From: Bacteroidales bacterium
GTDB lineage: Bacteria > Bacteroidota > Bacteroidia > Bacteroidales > UBA12077
DNA: 64,000 nucleotides
Direction of reading: 5' to 3'
NCBI GenBank assembly: GCA_028282785.1
Contig: JANQHE010000061.1
Coordinates: 124,001-188,000 of the forward strand
In this document: positions 18,641 to 27,360 of the stretch, one piece after another
Layout: each line of letters opens with the position of its first letter
Position numbering within the stretch: position 1 is the first letter of the stretch
The notes under the pieces: generated by a model
Told to the model about the DNA's origin: nothing
Databases searched by the model: none
Seen by the model: only the letters and a program-made list of their open reading frames with translations
Program-made: the position numbers and the translations under genes

Positions 18641-19009
18641 TTAGTTAATAATTAGGTGTTTTACAAGATTAACTATTTCGTTAACATCAATTGGTTTTTG
18701 TATAAGGTCAGCGGCTCCTGCATCAAGGGCTTTCTGCTTCAAATTATCATCGTGTTTTGCTGTAATAAAGATAACAGGAATATTATTCAGCTTTTGATCG
18801 TTTTTGATTTTCTTTAATACAGAAAAACCATCTAAATATGGCATCATAATATCTAAAAGAATAAGAGCAGGTTTTTCAATTTTTAGATATTCAAATGCTT
18901 CTTTTCCATTATAAGCTATTATAGATTTAATCCCTTCTGTTTCAAGAATACTCTGCAAAAGAAAGTTATTTGTATTTGAGTCGTCAACTATTAAAACTGT
19001 TTTTTCCAT
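18641..19009 (-). CDS. Single-domain response regulator
   Basis: The 122 residues form just one receiver domain: acidic pair D9/D10, phospho-site Asp53 in LILLDIMMPYLDG, Thr in VIFITAKHD and Lys in LIQKPID. No output domain follows. In an operon with a receiver-tailed SpoIIE phosphatase it could act as a phosphate sink or as a partner passing the signal from a distant histidine kinase. It lies 232 bp downstream of the SiaC-like gene. Confidence 0.9.
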   Translation of the reverse strand: MEKTVLIVDDSNTNNFLLQSILETEGIKSIIAYNGKEAFEYLKIEKPALILLDIMMPYLDGFSVLKKIKNDQKLNNIPVIFITAKHDDNLKQKALDAGAADLIQKPIDVNEIVNLVKHLIIN

Positions 19010-19240
19010 AATTATTTTAAGTCTTTTTAAAACTTAAGGTGATAAATTTTAATTTGTTTTCAAATAAATAAATGATACCGGATTTAAATAATTATTAACA
19101 TATACTGCTATTTGTTGGTATTTCCATGTATAATTTTTATATCAAAATAACCTAAATGCTGAAATTGCCGTTAATACAACATTTTTTTCATGAGCACATA
19201 GTTTAGAGAAAAAGTACCTAACAAGAGGTAATACAAAAAA

Positions 19241-19615
19241 CTATAGTTCTTCGTATTCAATGTATTTGAAAGGTATTCCTATAATGGATTCAAAATATTG
19301 ACCGGACTCAAGAACATCCAAATCTCCTTCTTCATAAAACCAATTAACAAGTATGTTCTTATTTTCAGGATTATTTTCCAGTAGTCTAAGCATTTCCAAA
19401 ATAAATTTGGATGAACTGGTATTGAAATATTCAAGTTTAATATCGACACGTATTTCGTTAGCTATGAATTCTTTAGTCCAATCAAGGAGAGGTTTGAAAA
19501 ATTTAGCTGCATCTTCAGGAATAGAACGTCCTTCAATTTTTAAAATGCCATTTGAACTAAGTGCTACGGAAGGGGTTTTTTCTGTTTCCTTAATTATTAA
19601 ATCTTTCATATTCAA
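19241..19615 (-). CDS. SiaC-family regulatory phosphoprotein (DUF1987)
   Basis: This 124-residue protein matches the DUF1987/SiaC fold: TPSVALSSNGILKIEGRSIPED, then a helix (FFKPLLDWTKEFIAN) and the strand-loop LEYFNTSSSKFILEML. Thr66 in FNTSSSK is where SiaC of Pseudomonas aeruginosa is phosphorylated. In that system SiaB (kinase) and SiaA (PP2C phosphatase) set the phosphorylation state of SiaC, which controls the diguanylate cyclase SiaD. Here a SpoIIE-type phosphatase lies two genes downstream, but no SiaB kinase or GGDEF protein is in the window. The role of Thr66 is inferred by alignment by eye. Confidence 0.82.
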   Translation of the reverse strand: MNMKDLIIKETEKTPSVALSSNGILKIEGRSIPEDAAKFFKPLLDWTKEFIANEIRVDIKLEYFNTSSSKFILEMLRLLENNPENKNILVNWFYEEGDLDVLESGQYFESIIGIPFKYIEYEEL

Positions 19616-19813
19616 AATATCCTAATCTAAAAGTTTAACCCAATTTAAAAAAAATCTTGCAATAAAGTGTAAAAATCAATACTAATTTACAACTTATTTA
19701 TAAAAATATGCAAAAAGATTGATTGAATGTTATTATTTGTACATAATAATGCAATTTTTATAAAGTAAAGAAACCAAAATAAATTTACTTTTGTTCTAAT
19801 TTTAATTTAGAAA

Positions 19814-20863
19814 ATGAAATTAAAGATGAAAAAATCTTTTTTACATAAATATGTACTTACGCCCATAATACTGGTAACGATTTTTGCAACCTTAATTGGC
19901 TATATAACTTATCGTAAAATTTATTCTCCCAATGTTAAAGTTCCTAAAACTTATTTATATATACCAACAGGTTCAGGATACGAAGATGTAGTTGAATCAT
20001 TATTAGAGGATTCATTACTAAAAAATATAGAATCATTTAAGTGGCTGGCCGAAAAGAAGAATTATCCTAATCATATTTATCCGGGGCGATACAAGCTGGA
20101 TAGTACAATGAGCAATAATGATATCATAAATAAATTAAGATCAGGATTTCAGGAACCCATCAAAGTAATTTTTAATAGTATCCGGACAAGAGAACAATTG
20201 GCAGGAAAGATTGCTAAACAAATAGAACCTGATTCTATTGAGCTTGTTAAATTGTTTTATAATGATTCGTTAATTTCCAATTTGGGTTTAAAACAGGAAA
20301 CTTTTACCTGTATTTTTTTGCCGAATACTTATGAATTTTGGTGGAATACATCAGGCGAAAAGTTTGTAAGTCGAATGAAGTTTGAATATCAACGTTTTTG
20401 GAATGAAGATAGAATAAATAAAGCTGCTAAATTAAACCTAACACAAGAAGATGTTATTACGTTGGCTTCCATTGTTGATGAAGAGACTTTATATAATGAT
20501 GAAATGCCTCGGGTTGCAGGTGTATATATCAATAGATTAAAGCGAAGAATGCATTTGCAAGCTGACCCAACACTCAAATTCGCTTTAGGAGATTTCTCTA
20601 TAAAAAGGGTACTGAATGTGCATAAACGTATAAATTCGCCATATAATACTTATAGGAATTATGGTTTACCTCCGGGGCCAATTTCAATTCCGTCTATCGC
20701 AGCTATCGAGGCTGTACTGAATTATGAAAACCATCACTACTTATACTTTTGTGCAAAACCTGACTTTTCGGGATATCATAATTTTGCTAAAACGCTTTCC
20801 CAACATAACATTAATGCCCGTGAGTATCAGCGAGCATTAAACAGAGAACGAATATGGCGTTAA
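19814..20863 (+). CDS. mltG: Endolytic peptidoglycan transglycosylase MltG
   Basis: At 349 residues it has a short cytoplasmic N-terminus, one transmembrane helix (about 14-33), a LysM-like segment (LYIPTGSGYEDVVESL) and the YceG catalytic domain. The key motif is LASIVDEETLYNDEMPRVAGVYINRL, with the conserved glutamate at 224, followed by the DPTLKFALG and SPYNTYRNYGLPPGPI blocks. MltG cuts nascent glycan strands at the inner membrane and sets their length. A TACTTTTG box at 19786-19793 may be its -7 element, although no well-spaced -33 box is seen. Its stop overlaps the convergent glycosyltransferase gene by 4 bp. Confidence 0.92.
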   Translation: MKLKMKKSFLHKYVLTPIILVTIFATLIGYITYRKIYSPNVKVPKTYLYIPTGSGYEDVVESLLEDSLLKNIESFKWLAEKKNYPNHIYPGRYKLDSTMSNNDIINKLRSGFQEPIKVIFNSIRTREQLAGKIAKQIEPDSIELVKLFYNDSLISNLGLKQETFTCIFLPNTYEFWWNTSGEKFVSRMKFEYQRFWNEDRINKAAKLNLTQEDVITLASIVDEETLYNDEMPRVAGVYINRLKRRMHLQADPTLKFALGDFSIKRVLNVHKRINSPYNTYRNYGLPPGPISIPSIAAIEAVLNYENHHYLYFCAKPDFSGYHNFAKTLSQHNINAREYQRALNRERIWR

Positions 20864-21972
20864 TTAAATATTAACCCCGCTTCTTTATAAATTTCTTTAA
20901 GAATAACTTTTTCATTTTCCCAGCATAGTTCTTCCGCTGCTTTGAAAGTATTTTCTTTCCACTTATTGTAGCGGTTTTTTAATTTAAAAACTTCTTTTAT
21001 TTTTTCAGCTAAGGCTTCCGGTGTTTTGTGATCGTATACAGTACCAATTTCATATTTGTTTACAATTTTCTGCATTTCAGGAAATGGAGAAACCAATACT
21101 GGAATTCCTGCCTGGATGTAATCAAATAATTTATTTGGAAGTGCGTAATAATAGTTTAATCCAATATTTTCTTCTAATGCTATTCCTAAGTCTGCTTTGT
21201 TAGTTATAGAAGGTAATTCATCAAAAGGTATTCGGCCCATAAGTTCAACTTTATCGGCAACACCTTTTTTTATTATTCTTTCTTTTAACTTTTCCGTAAT
21301 ATCACCATCACCAACAATATGAAGTTTTGCATTGTCTAAGAATTCCATAGCATCAATCATATGTTCCAATCCGCGTCCAATATTTAGAGAACCCTGATAT
21401 AATATTTGCTTTGTTCCATTTTTTATGAATTCATCCTTTAAACCTGTTGAGACCTTAAATGGAACATTCCTAACGACCTTCATTTCAATCCCATACAGTT
21501 TCTTATATGTTTTAGCGATAGATTCTGAAACAGTATATGCATATTTTAATCTTGGTAAAATTCTACTTTCTAATAACTTCCATACTTTTTTGGGAAATTC
21601 CCGATTAACCAATTCCGGTAATTCTGTAAAATACTCATGGCTGTCATAAATTAGGGTTTTGAGTCTTAATCTTGACGCATAAAAAGATCCTAATAATGTA
21701 TCAAGATCATTGGCTACGATATAATCAAACCTTCTTAATAACAGATAAAGCAAGATTCGGATATTAAATTCTAAGTAAAAAGCAGGGCCGTTTTTAAAAA
21801 ATAACCTGAATCTTTTTGTTTGATATGGCCTGTTTTCAATAGGTGAGCTGGGTTTTCTTTGTATACCTACAACGGTTACTTTAGAATCAGATTCAAGTAA
21901 CGTACAGGCTACTTTATGCACTCTGTTATCGGTTATTAAATCATTTAAAGCAGTTATATAAATTCGTTTCAC
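20860..21972 (-). CDS. Glycosyltransferase family 4 protein
   Basis: The protein has 370 residues and a GT-B fold: an N-terminal half with LNDLITDNRVHKVACTLLE and YIVANDLDTLLGSFYASRL, and a C-terminal half with QGSLNIGRGLEHMIDAMEFL, LHIVGDGD and KVELMGRIPFDELPSI. The donor-binding E-x7-E-like region is in PNKLFDYIQAGIPVLVSPFPEMQKIV. Such enzymes transfer sugars from nucleotide donors in cell-envelope polysaccharide or glycolipid synthesis. No other polysaccharide gene is adjacent, so the acceptor is unknown. Confidence 0.85.
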   Translation of the reverse strand: MKRIYITALNDLITDNRVHKVACTLLESDSKVTVVGIQRKPSSPIENRPYQTKRFRLFFKNGPAFYLEFNIRILLYLLLRRFDYIVANDLDTLLGSFYASRLRLKTLIYDSHEYFTELPELVNREFPKKVWKLLESRILPRLKYAYTVSESIAKTYKKLYGIEMKVVRNVPFKVSTGLKDEFIKNGTKQILYQGSLNIGRGLEHMIDAMEFLDNAKLHIVGDGDITEKLKERIIKKGVADKVELMGRIPFDELPSITNKADLGIALEENIGLNYYYALPNKLFDYIQAGIPVLVSPFPEMQKIVNKYEIGTVYDHKTPEALAEKIKEVFKLKNRYNKWKENTFKAAEELCWENEKVILKEIYKEAGLIFN

Positions 21973-22046
21973 CGTGGTTAGTTTAATTAAATTTTGTCCA
22001 ATATTAATAATTGTATACTTATCTTTGGAATATAAAATAACAACTT

Positions 22047-23060
22047 ATGTTTGAAATTAAAGAAAATTTCGCGTTAAAAAATTTTAATACTTTCGGTATT
22101 AATGTGAAAACAAAGTATTTTGTTCCCTGTAGTTCGGAAAGTGATATTACCGAATTTCTAAATATACACAAAAATATGGATTTACCCTTAATGATACTGG
22201 GAGGAGGGAGTAATGTTTTATTTACCGGAGATTATGATGGTTATATTCTTCATCCAAACATTAAAGGAATTGAAATTGTTAATGAAACCAATGATGAAAT
22301 TGAAGTTAGGGTAGGAGCAGGAGAAGATTGGGATGAATTTGTGGAATTTTGTGTTGAAAAGAGTTGGGGAGGAGTAGAAAATTTATCTTTAATTCCGGGA
22401 AATGTTGGAACATGCCCAATTCAAAATATTGGAGCTTATGGCGTTGAGGTTAAGGATGTTGTTACAAAAGTAGAAGCAATTGAAATTGACACACAAAAAA
22501 GAGTTCAATACATAAATGAAGAGTGCGAATTTGGTTATAGAGATAGTATTTTTAAACGCAAGTTAAAAGGGAAGCTAATTATTACTTATGTTACTTTTCT
22601 GTTAAAAAAACAGCCTAAATTTAAGTTAAATTATGGAAATCTGAACGAGCAGTTAAAAGTATTGGGAGAAGTAAATTTGAACAATATTCGACAAGCTGTT
22701 ATAACAATTCGGGAATCAAAATTACCGAAACCGGAAGAGACCGGGAATGCCGGAAGCTTTTTTAAAAATCCTATAATAAAAAAAGGAAAAGCAGATCGGT
22801 TAAAAGAAAAGTGGCCCGAAATTCCTATATATATAATCAATGAAAATTTGGTTAAAATACCTGCAGGTTGGTTAATTGAAAAGGCCGGTTTTAAAAGCAA
22901 ACAAATGGGAAATGCAGGCGTACATGATAAACAAGCGCTGGTTTTAATAAACCGTGGTAATGCAACAGGTGAGGAGATAATTCATTTAGCAAGGGATATC
23001 CAAAAAGCTATAATTATATTATTTGATATAGAATTGGAAATGGAAGTAAATATTATTTAG
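22047..23060 (+). CDS. murB: UDP-N-acetylenolpyruvoylglucosamine reductase
   Basis: This type I MurB has 337 residues. It starts with FALKNFNTFGINVKTKYF, and has FAD-binding GGGSNVLF, SLIPGNVGTCPIQNIGAYGVEV, the YRDSIFK tyrosine loop that defines the E. coli type, the catalytic serine in NAGSFFKNPI, and the C-terminal catalytic Glu region. It reduces UDP-GlcNAc-enolpyruvate to UDP-MurNAc with NADPH, in the cytoplasm. Its closeness to mltG (two genes away) puts two cell-wall functions together, although not in one operon. Confidence 0.95.
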   Translation: MFEIKENFALKNFNTFGINVKTKYFVPCSSESDITEFLNIHKNMDLPLMILGGGSNVLFTGDYDGYILHPNIKGIEIVNETNDEIEVRVGAGEDWDEFVEFCVEKSWGGVENLSLIPGNVGTCPIQNIGAYGVEVKDVVTKVEAIEIDTQKRVQYINEECEFGYRDSIFKRKLKGKLIITYVTFLLKKQPKFKLNYGNLNEQLKVLGEVNLNNIRQAVITIRESKLPKPEETGNAGSFFKNPIIKKGKADRLKEKWPEIPIYIINENLVKIPAGWLIEKAGFKSKQMGNAGVHDKQALVLINRGNATGEEIIHLARDIQKAIIILFDIELEMEVNII

Positions 23061-23074
23061 TTATATATAATAGT

Positions 23075-23626
23075 TTACTGATATTTATTATAACTAACAA
23101 TTGCTTCGGTTTCTTTTCTTCGTTTTTCTCTTGTTTTGCTTGCCGGATAACCCAGAGTAATTATCAACGGAACTCTTTTTGATTTTGGAATATCTAATAG
23201 CTTTTTGACCTTTGGTTCATCAAACCATCCTAACATACAAGAGCCTAATCCTTCTGCCGCAGCCTGTAAGCAGATGTGTTCTGCAGCTATACCGATATCA
23301 ATCAAAGGAAAATGTTTCGACTTGATCAACCCTCCGGCATTAGCTGTAAATTTTGCTCGTTCTTCAACAATTACAATATGAACCGGAGCTTGTTTTGTAA
23401 AATGATTTAATCCTAATATTTTACTCGATGTACAATCGGCAATTTTATTTTTTAATTCGGTTTCATCAACAATAATAAACTTCCATGGCTGTGAATTACA
23501 GGCAGATGGAGCCATTCTACCTGCTTCAATAATCCTGTCTATTTTCTCTTTTTCGATCGGATTTGATAAATAAGCTCTGTCGCTTTGTCTTGTGTTTATA
23601 AGATCAAGTAATTCCTGTCCTTTCAT
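23075..23626 (-). CDS. Nitroreductase-family NAD(P)H:FMN oxidoreductase
   Basis: The 183-residue protein starts ELLDLINTRQSDRAYLSNPI, with FMN-contacting arginine/serine (RMAPSACNSQPWKFIIV) and a C-terminal IGIAAEHICLQAAAEGLGSCMLGWF block that closes the active site. The family reduces nitro groups, quinones or enones using FMN. The substrate is open. A second member of the family (51199-51756) is in this window and shares this domain layout, but it is clearly divergent. Upstream lies the MITE-like repeat. Confidence 0.85.
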   Translation of the reverse strand: MKGQELLDLINTRQSDRAYLSNPIEKEKIDRIIEAGRMAPSACNSQPWKFIIVDETELKNKIADCTSSKILGLNHFTKQAPVHIVIVEERAKFTANAGGLIKSKHFPLIDIGIAAEHICLQAAAEGLGSCMLGWFDEPKVKKLLDIPKSKRVPLIITLGYPASKTREKRRKETEAIVSYNKYQ

Positions 23627-23656
23627 AATAAAATATTTAGATACAAGTATAAAAAA

Positions 23657-23828
23657 ATGAAGATGTCCAAAAAGAACGAAAATAAAAATTTGCCACTAAA
23701 ACACCAAGACTCGAAAATTCACAAAAATCTATTAATCAACACATTATAATTTTGTGAGATTTTGTGTTTTTGTGCCCCTGCCGGCAGGCAGGTTTGTGGC
23801 GAAAATCAATCTTTTTAGACACCCTCAT
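23657..23828. repeat. MITE-like imperfect inverted repeat, about 172 bp
   Basis: The left end (23657-23674) and the reverse complement of the right end (23811-23828) agree at 15 of 18 bases by eye. Inside, the left-arm string TTTGCCACTAAAACAC (23689-23704) is mirrored by right-arm GTGTTTTTGTG...TTTGTGGCGAAAA (23764-23804), and CACAAAAAT mirrors ATTTTGTG near the centre. The whole can fold into one long imperfect hairpin. No open reading frame or transposase lies within. A GC-rich palindrome (23777-23792) is nested in the right arm and breaks the pairing. Confidence 0.6.
23777..23792. repeat. GC-rich palindromic insert, intergenic copy
   Basis: CCTGCCGGCAGG (23777-23788) is a perfect 12-bp palindrome followed by CAGG, in a region otherwise about 25-30% GC. 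It belongs to the same class as the inserts at 55391-55411 and 63211-63227. Confidence 0.65.
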
Positions 23829-23851
23829 TCTTAATATAAAATTTGATTCGA

Positions 23852-25543
23852 TTAATAACCTGCAGCTTGTCCATCTTTTCGCGATTCTGAAGCGCCATAG
23901 TAAACTCCATTTTCGATGTCAAACATGATTGCCTGATAACCACCATATCCGCCCATACTGAATTTAATTTGATGCCCTTTTTTCATTAATTCACGAATTA
24001 CTTCGTAATCTATTCCACTCTCCAATTGAAGTACGCCACCATCGTTCATAACTTCACCCGTAGGTTGGGAACTTCCTCCATGTCTCATTCGTGGAGCGTC
24101 ACCGGCTTCTTGAAGATTCATTCCGAAGTCGATCATGTTAACTACAATTTGAGCATGACCCTGGGGTTGCATGGACCCGCCCATTACACCAAAACTCATA
24201 AAAGGTTTTCCATCTTTAGTTATAAATGCCGGAATAATTGTATGAAACGGTCGTTTTTCCGGCTCATAACAGTTCATATGGTTTTTATCCAAACTGAATA
24301 ATTCACCACGATCCTGAAGAATAAAACCAAGTTTACCTGGTGTCATTCCTGATCCCATTCCACGATAATTACTTTGGATTAAAGAAACCATATTTCCATA
24401 TTGATCAGCTACCGTTAAATAAATCGTATTGCCTCGTTCTAGTTCACCCGCCGGATAATTTCTTGCCGCTCTGTCCGGATTTATTAAGTTTCTTCTTTCA
24501 TTAGCATATTCTTTTGAAATTAATTCCTGAACAGGTATGTCATTAAAATCAGGATCGGAATAATACTTTGCTCTGTCTTCAAATGCTAGCTTTTTAGCCT
24601 CCGTAAACGTGTGAATATAGTCAACGCTTCCGAATCCCATTGAAGCAATATCATAACCTTCTAATATATTCAAAATTTGTAGTGCAGCAATTCCTTGTCC
24701 ATTTGGTGGTAATTCCCAAACATCATAACCTCTGTAGTTTGCAGAAATTGGCTCTATCCATTCCGATTTATGATTTGCTAAATCCTCATAGGATAAGAAA
24801 CCTCCTTGTTCTTTCATATAATTTGCAATTTCTTTTGCAATTTCTCCTTTATAAAAAACATCGCGCCCTTCTTTTGCAATTTTTTCCAAAGTATTAGCCA
24901 AATATGGATTTTTAAATATTTCTCCTTTTTTGGGTGCTTTTCCATTTGGCATAAACACTTCTTTAAATCCGGGATATTTTTCAAGCCTTTTTGCATTACT
25001 ATTCCAATAATAAGCGATTAGTTCGCTTAAAGGAAATCCTTCACGCGAATAATTTATTGCAGGTTCCAGAACTTCAGTCATTTCAAGAGATCCGAATTTA
25101 TTATGCATTTCAAACCATCCGTCAACACAACCGGGAACAGATACGGGCAAAGGTCCAAAAGCCGGAATCTTTTCATATCCATTTTCAATAAAATAGTCAA
25201 GCGTTAATGATTTTGGTGATCTTCCACTGGCATTCAGTCCATATAATTTTTGTGTTTTAGCATCCCATATTATCGCAAAAAGATCGCCGCCAATTCCATT
25301 ACCGGTAGGTTCCATTAATCCGAGTGTTGCATTTGCTGCAATTGCTGCATCAATGGCATTTCCTCCCTTTTTAAGAATGTCGATAGCAACTTGTGTTGCT
25401 AAAGGTTGACTGGTAGCTGCCATTCCATGTTTGGCAATTACTTCGGATCGTGTTGCAAACGATTTGCCAGTTAATCGGTCTTGAGCATGCATCATATTGA
25501 TTGTTAGAATTATAATAAGAAAAAGGTAAATAGTTTTTTTCAT
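23852..25543 (-). CDS. ggt: Gamma-glutamyltransferase (exported)
   Basis: At 563 residues with signal peptide (1-20, ending MMHA), this is an N-terminal-nucleophile hydrolase precursor. The autoprocessing/catalytic threonine is Thr373 in ERGNTIYLTVADQYGNMVSL. Substrate-binding motifs follow in SNYRGMGSGMTPGKLGFILQDRG and the glycine loop GVMGGSMQPQGHAQIV. The large subunit contains GMAATSQPLAT and the gamma-glutamyl-binding region ATLGLMEPTGNGIGGD. It would be cut into two chains and hydrolyse or transfer gamma-glutamyl groups from glutathione and glutamine in the periplasm. Confidence 0.93.
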   Translation of the reverse strand: MKKTIYLFLIIILTINMMHAQDRLTGKSFATRSEVIAKHGMAATSQPLATQVAIDILKKGGNAIDAAIAANATLGLMEPTGNGIGGDLFAIIWDAKTQKLYGLNASGRSPKSLTLDYFIENGYEKIPAFGPLPVSVPGCVDGWFEMHNKFGSLEMTEVLEPAINYSREGFPLSELIAYYWNSNAKRLEKYPGFKEVFMPNGKAPKKGEIFKNPYLANTLEKIAKEGRDVFYKGEIAKEIANYMKEQGGFLSYEDLANHKSEWIEPISANYRGYDVWELPPNGQGIAALQILNILEGYDIASMGFGSVDYIHTFTEAKKLAFEDRAKYYSDPDFNDIPVQELISKEYANERRNLINPDRAARNYPAGELERGNTIYLTVADQYGNMVSLIQSNYRGMGSGMTPGKLGFILQDRGELFSLDKNHMNCYEPEKRPFHTIIPAFITKDGKPFMSFGVMGGSMQPQGHAQIVVNMIDFGMNLQEAGDAPRMRHGGSSQPTGEVMNDGGVLQLESGIDYEVIRELMKKGHQIKFSMGGYGGYQAIMFDIENGVYYGASESRKDGQAAGY

Positions 25544-25597
25544 AAGAGTTGGTTTTATAGATGAATTTTAAATAGGACATTTTAGATATAATTTGGT

Positions 25598-27154
25598 TTA
25601 AATATTATGACTTATTTTCTTCAATGCCTTTTCACGAATTACTTCCTGAACATCTCGATTTTCAATTTTACTTTCAAGCCATGATAAAATATCAAAATAA
25701 ATAAAGGGCCTGCGTTCATAAAACTTATCATTTAAAGGAATTAGTTGCTCTCTCAGTTCTTTAAATGCATCTATTAGTTGATCACGTGTAATCGAACTTA
25801 GCTTTCTTAAGAATTTCATAATTATTTTCTGAAATAAATGTAAATCGTTTTTCTTAATCAGGAAACGATAAGTTGAACGTATGTAATAATCAACCAAATC
25901 GAGATTACCAAGCTCATAATGACTTATTAAATTAAGAATACGGGCAAAACCATGTATGTCCGACCTTATATCAAAATCTTTCATATTTATGATTTTATTA
26001 AGCCAAAAAACCACATTTTGATAGTTGCTATTACCAAAATACATACAAGCGAATTTATAATAAAAGATGAGAATGTAATGTACATCTAATAATTGCTCGA
26101 AGTTTTCAAGACTTTCTGCAATTTCAGGTATAATTTTAGACCCTTCTGTGAATTCACCGGTCATGAAATAGCGGTTAATCTTATGAGTTGATGAGTATTT
26201 AAATACCAATAACCTAATGTTTTCAGTAAGTTTTAAATCTTTCCTTTCAAGGATTTCATCTAACTTTTGGACAGTTGTTTTAAATTCTTCATATTTAAAT
26301 AACTTAGATTGGGATACCAGTAAATTATTTACCGATCTTATATACATTTCGATTTTCGGTGTAATTAAAGTTGGATTTTCATCAAACAGATTTACCCATT
26401 TTTTAGCATATTCATAACCTCGATCAAAATCTTGAATAAAGAAATAATACCCAACAAAAGAGTTGTACAAATACATTTTTTCATCGAAAGAAAGTTGTTC
26501 TTCATGAAAAACAGGTAAAGTTGAATATAAAAAACTATTAACTAATTCGAAATCAGTATGATTACGCAAGAAACCAATCTTTAAATAAAAAGAGTAAAGC
26601 TTAATGGTTAGATTCGAGAATGTATTGATGTTATTTATTTGCTCATTTATTTCATCCGAAGCTTTAATTAATTTAGATACTTTGTCTTCAATATTAGTTC
26701 GTATGTATTTAGTTACCAGTCTCTTTTCAAATTCGATAATTTCAAGGAGCAGCGTATTTTTGTCATATTTTTCAGCAAGGTTTTTTGCTTTATCAAGCAT
26801 CTTGATACATTGATCGTAAAGACATTTGTTATAAAGGATTGAAGAATGGTCAATTATTTCATGAATAATCAGATCAATATCTTCATCAGAATTTAAGCTC
26901 CGAAGGTTTTGCAGAATTTGTTTATAGAGGTGAGCCTTTAAATTCGATAATTGAGAACTTTTTATTGTCTTATCCTTTTCCAATATTTTGGTTTCATCAT
27001 AAGTTTTTTGTTTATCTATTAAATCAAAAAGTTTTAGATATTTAGTATCCTCTCCAGCTATCTGTTTGGTTACGTGTAGTTTAAAATATCTTTTTTCCGA
27101 CTTGGTAAGAGATTTTATAAGTTGAAAAAGAGGATCATTATTTTTATTGGGCAT
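25598..27154 (-). CDS. Large helical-repeat protein of unknown function
   Basis: The 518-residue, almost wholly alpha-helical protein has no signal peptide or membrane segment. It begins NNDPLFQLIKSLTKSEKRYFKLH, a motif I associate with Bacteroidota-specific cytoplasmic proteins, and the body consists of degenerate TPR-like helix pairs. It has no catalytic residues that I can recognise. It is 55 bp upstream of ggt on the same strand. Its function is unknown; a scaffold role is inferred from the fold only. Confidence 0.7.
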   Translation of the reverse strand: MPNKNNDPLFQLIKSLTKSEKRYFKLHVTKQIAGEDTKYLKLFDLIDKQKTYDETKILEKDKTIKSSQLSNLKAHLYKQILQNLRSLNSDEDIDLIIHEIIDHSSILYNKCLYDQCIKMLDKAKNLAEKYDKNTLLLEIIEFEKRLVTKYIRTNIEDKVSKLIKASDEINEQINNINTFSNLTIKLYSFYLKIGFLRNHTDFELVNSFLYSTLPVFHEEQLSFDEKMYLYNSFVGYYFFIQDFDRGYEYAKKWVNLFDENPTLITPKIEMYIRSVNNLLVSQSKLFKYEEFKTTVQKLDEILERKDLKLTENIRLLVFKYSSTHKINRYFMTGEFTEGSKIIPEIAESLENFEQLLDVHYILIFYYKFACMYFGNSNYQNVVFWLNKIINMKDFDIRSDIHGFARILNLISHYELGNLDLVDYYIRSTYRFLIKKNDLHLFQKIIMKFLRKLSSITRDQLIDAFKELREQLIPLNDKFYERRPFIYFDILSWLESKIENRDVQEVIREKALKKISHNI

Positions 27155-27268
27155 TGTAATATCTTTTTAAGTTTAGTTAATAATAAGTTGCTAATATTAA
27201 ATATGTTAGTTAAGCTTATTTTGTATTGATATCATTTTTAGGTATCGTAAAAAAGTACATATTTAGTT

Positions 27269-27298
27269 TTTGATCAAAGTATTAAAAAAATACTTTTG
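27269..27298 (+). promoter_or_regulatory. Bacteroidota-type promoter of the LeuD-like gene
   Basis: TTTG at 27269-27272 and TACTTTTG at 27291-27298 (matches TAnnTTTG) are spaced 18 bp, close to the usual 19. Transcription would start near 27305, about 55 nt before the start codon. Confidence 0.55.
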
Positions 27299-27360
27299 GC
27301 TAGTATATCAGGCGGATAAACAAATGTAAACAAAAATTGTAAAATACAAATCTAATTGTT

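Noticed and set aside
24640..25191. Overlapping plus-strand frames of 66-85 residues
   Set aside because: They are antisense to ggt and have no start context.
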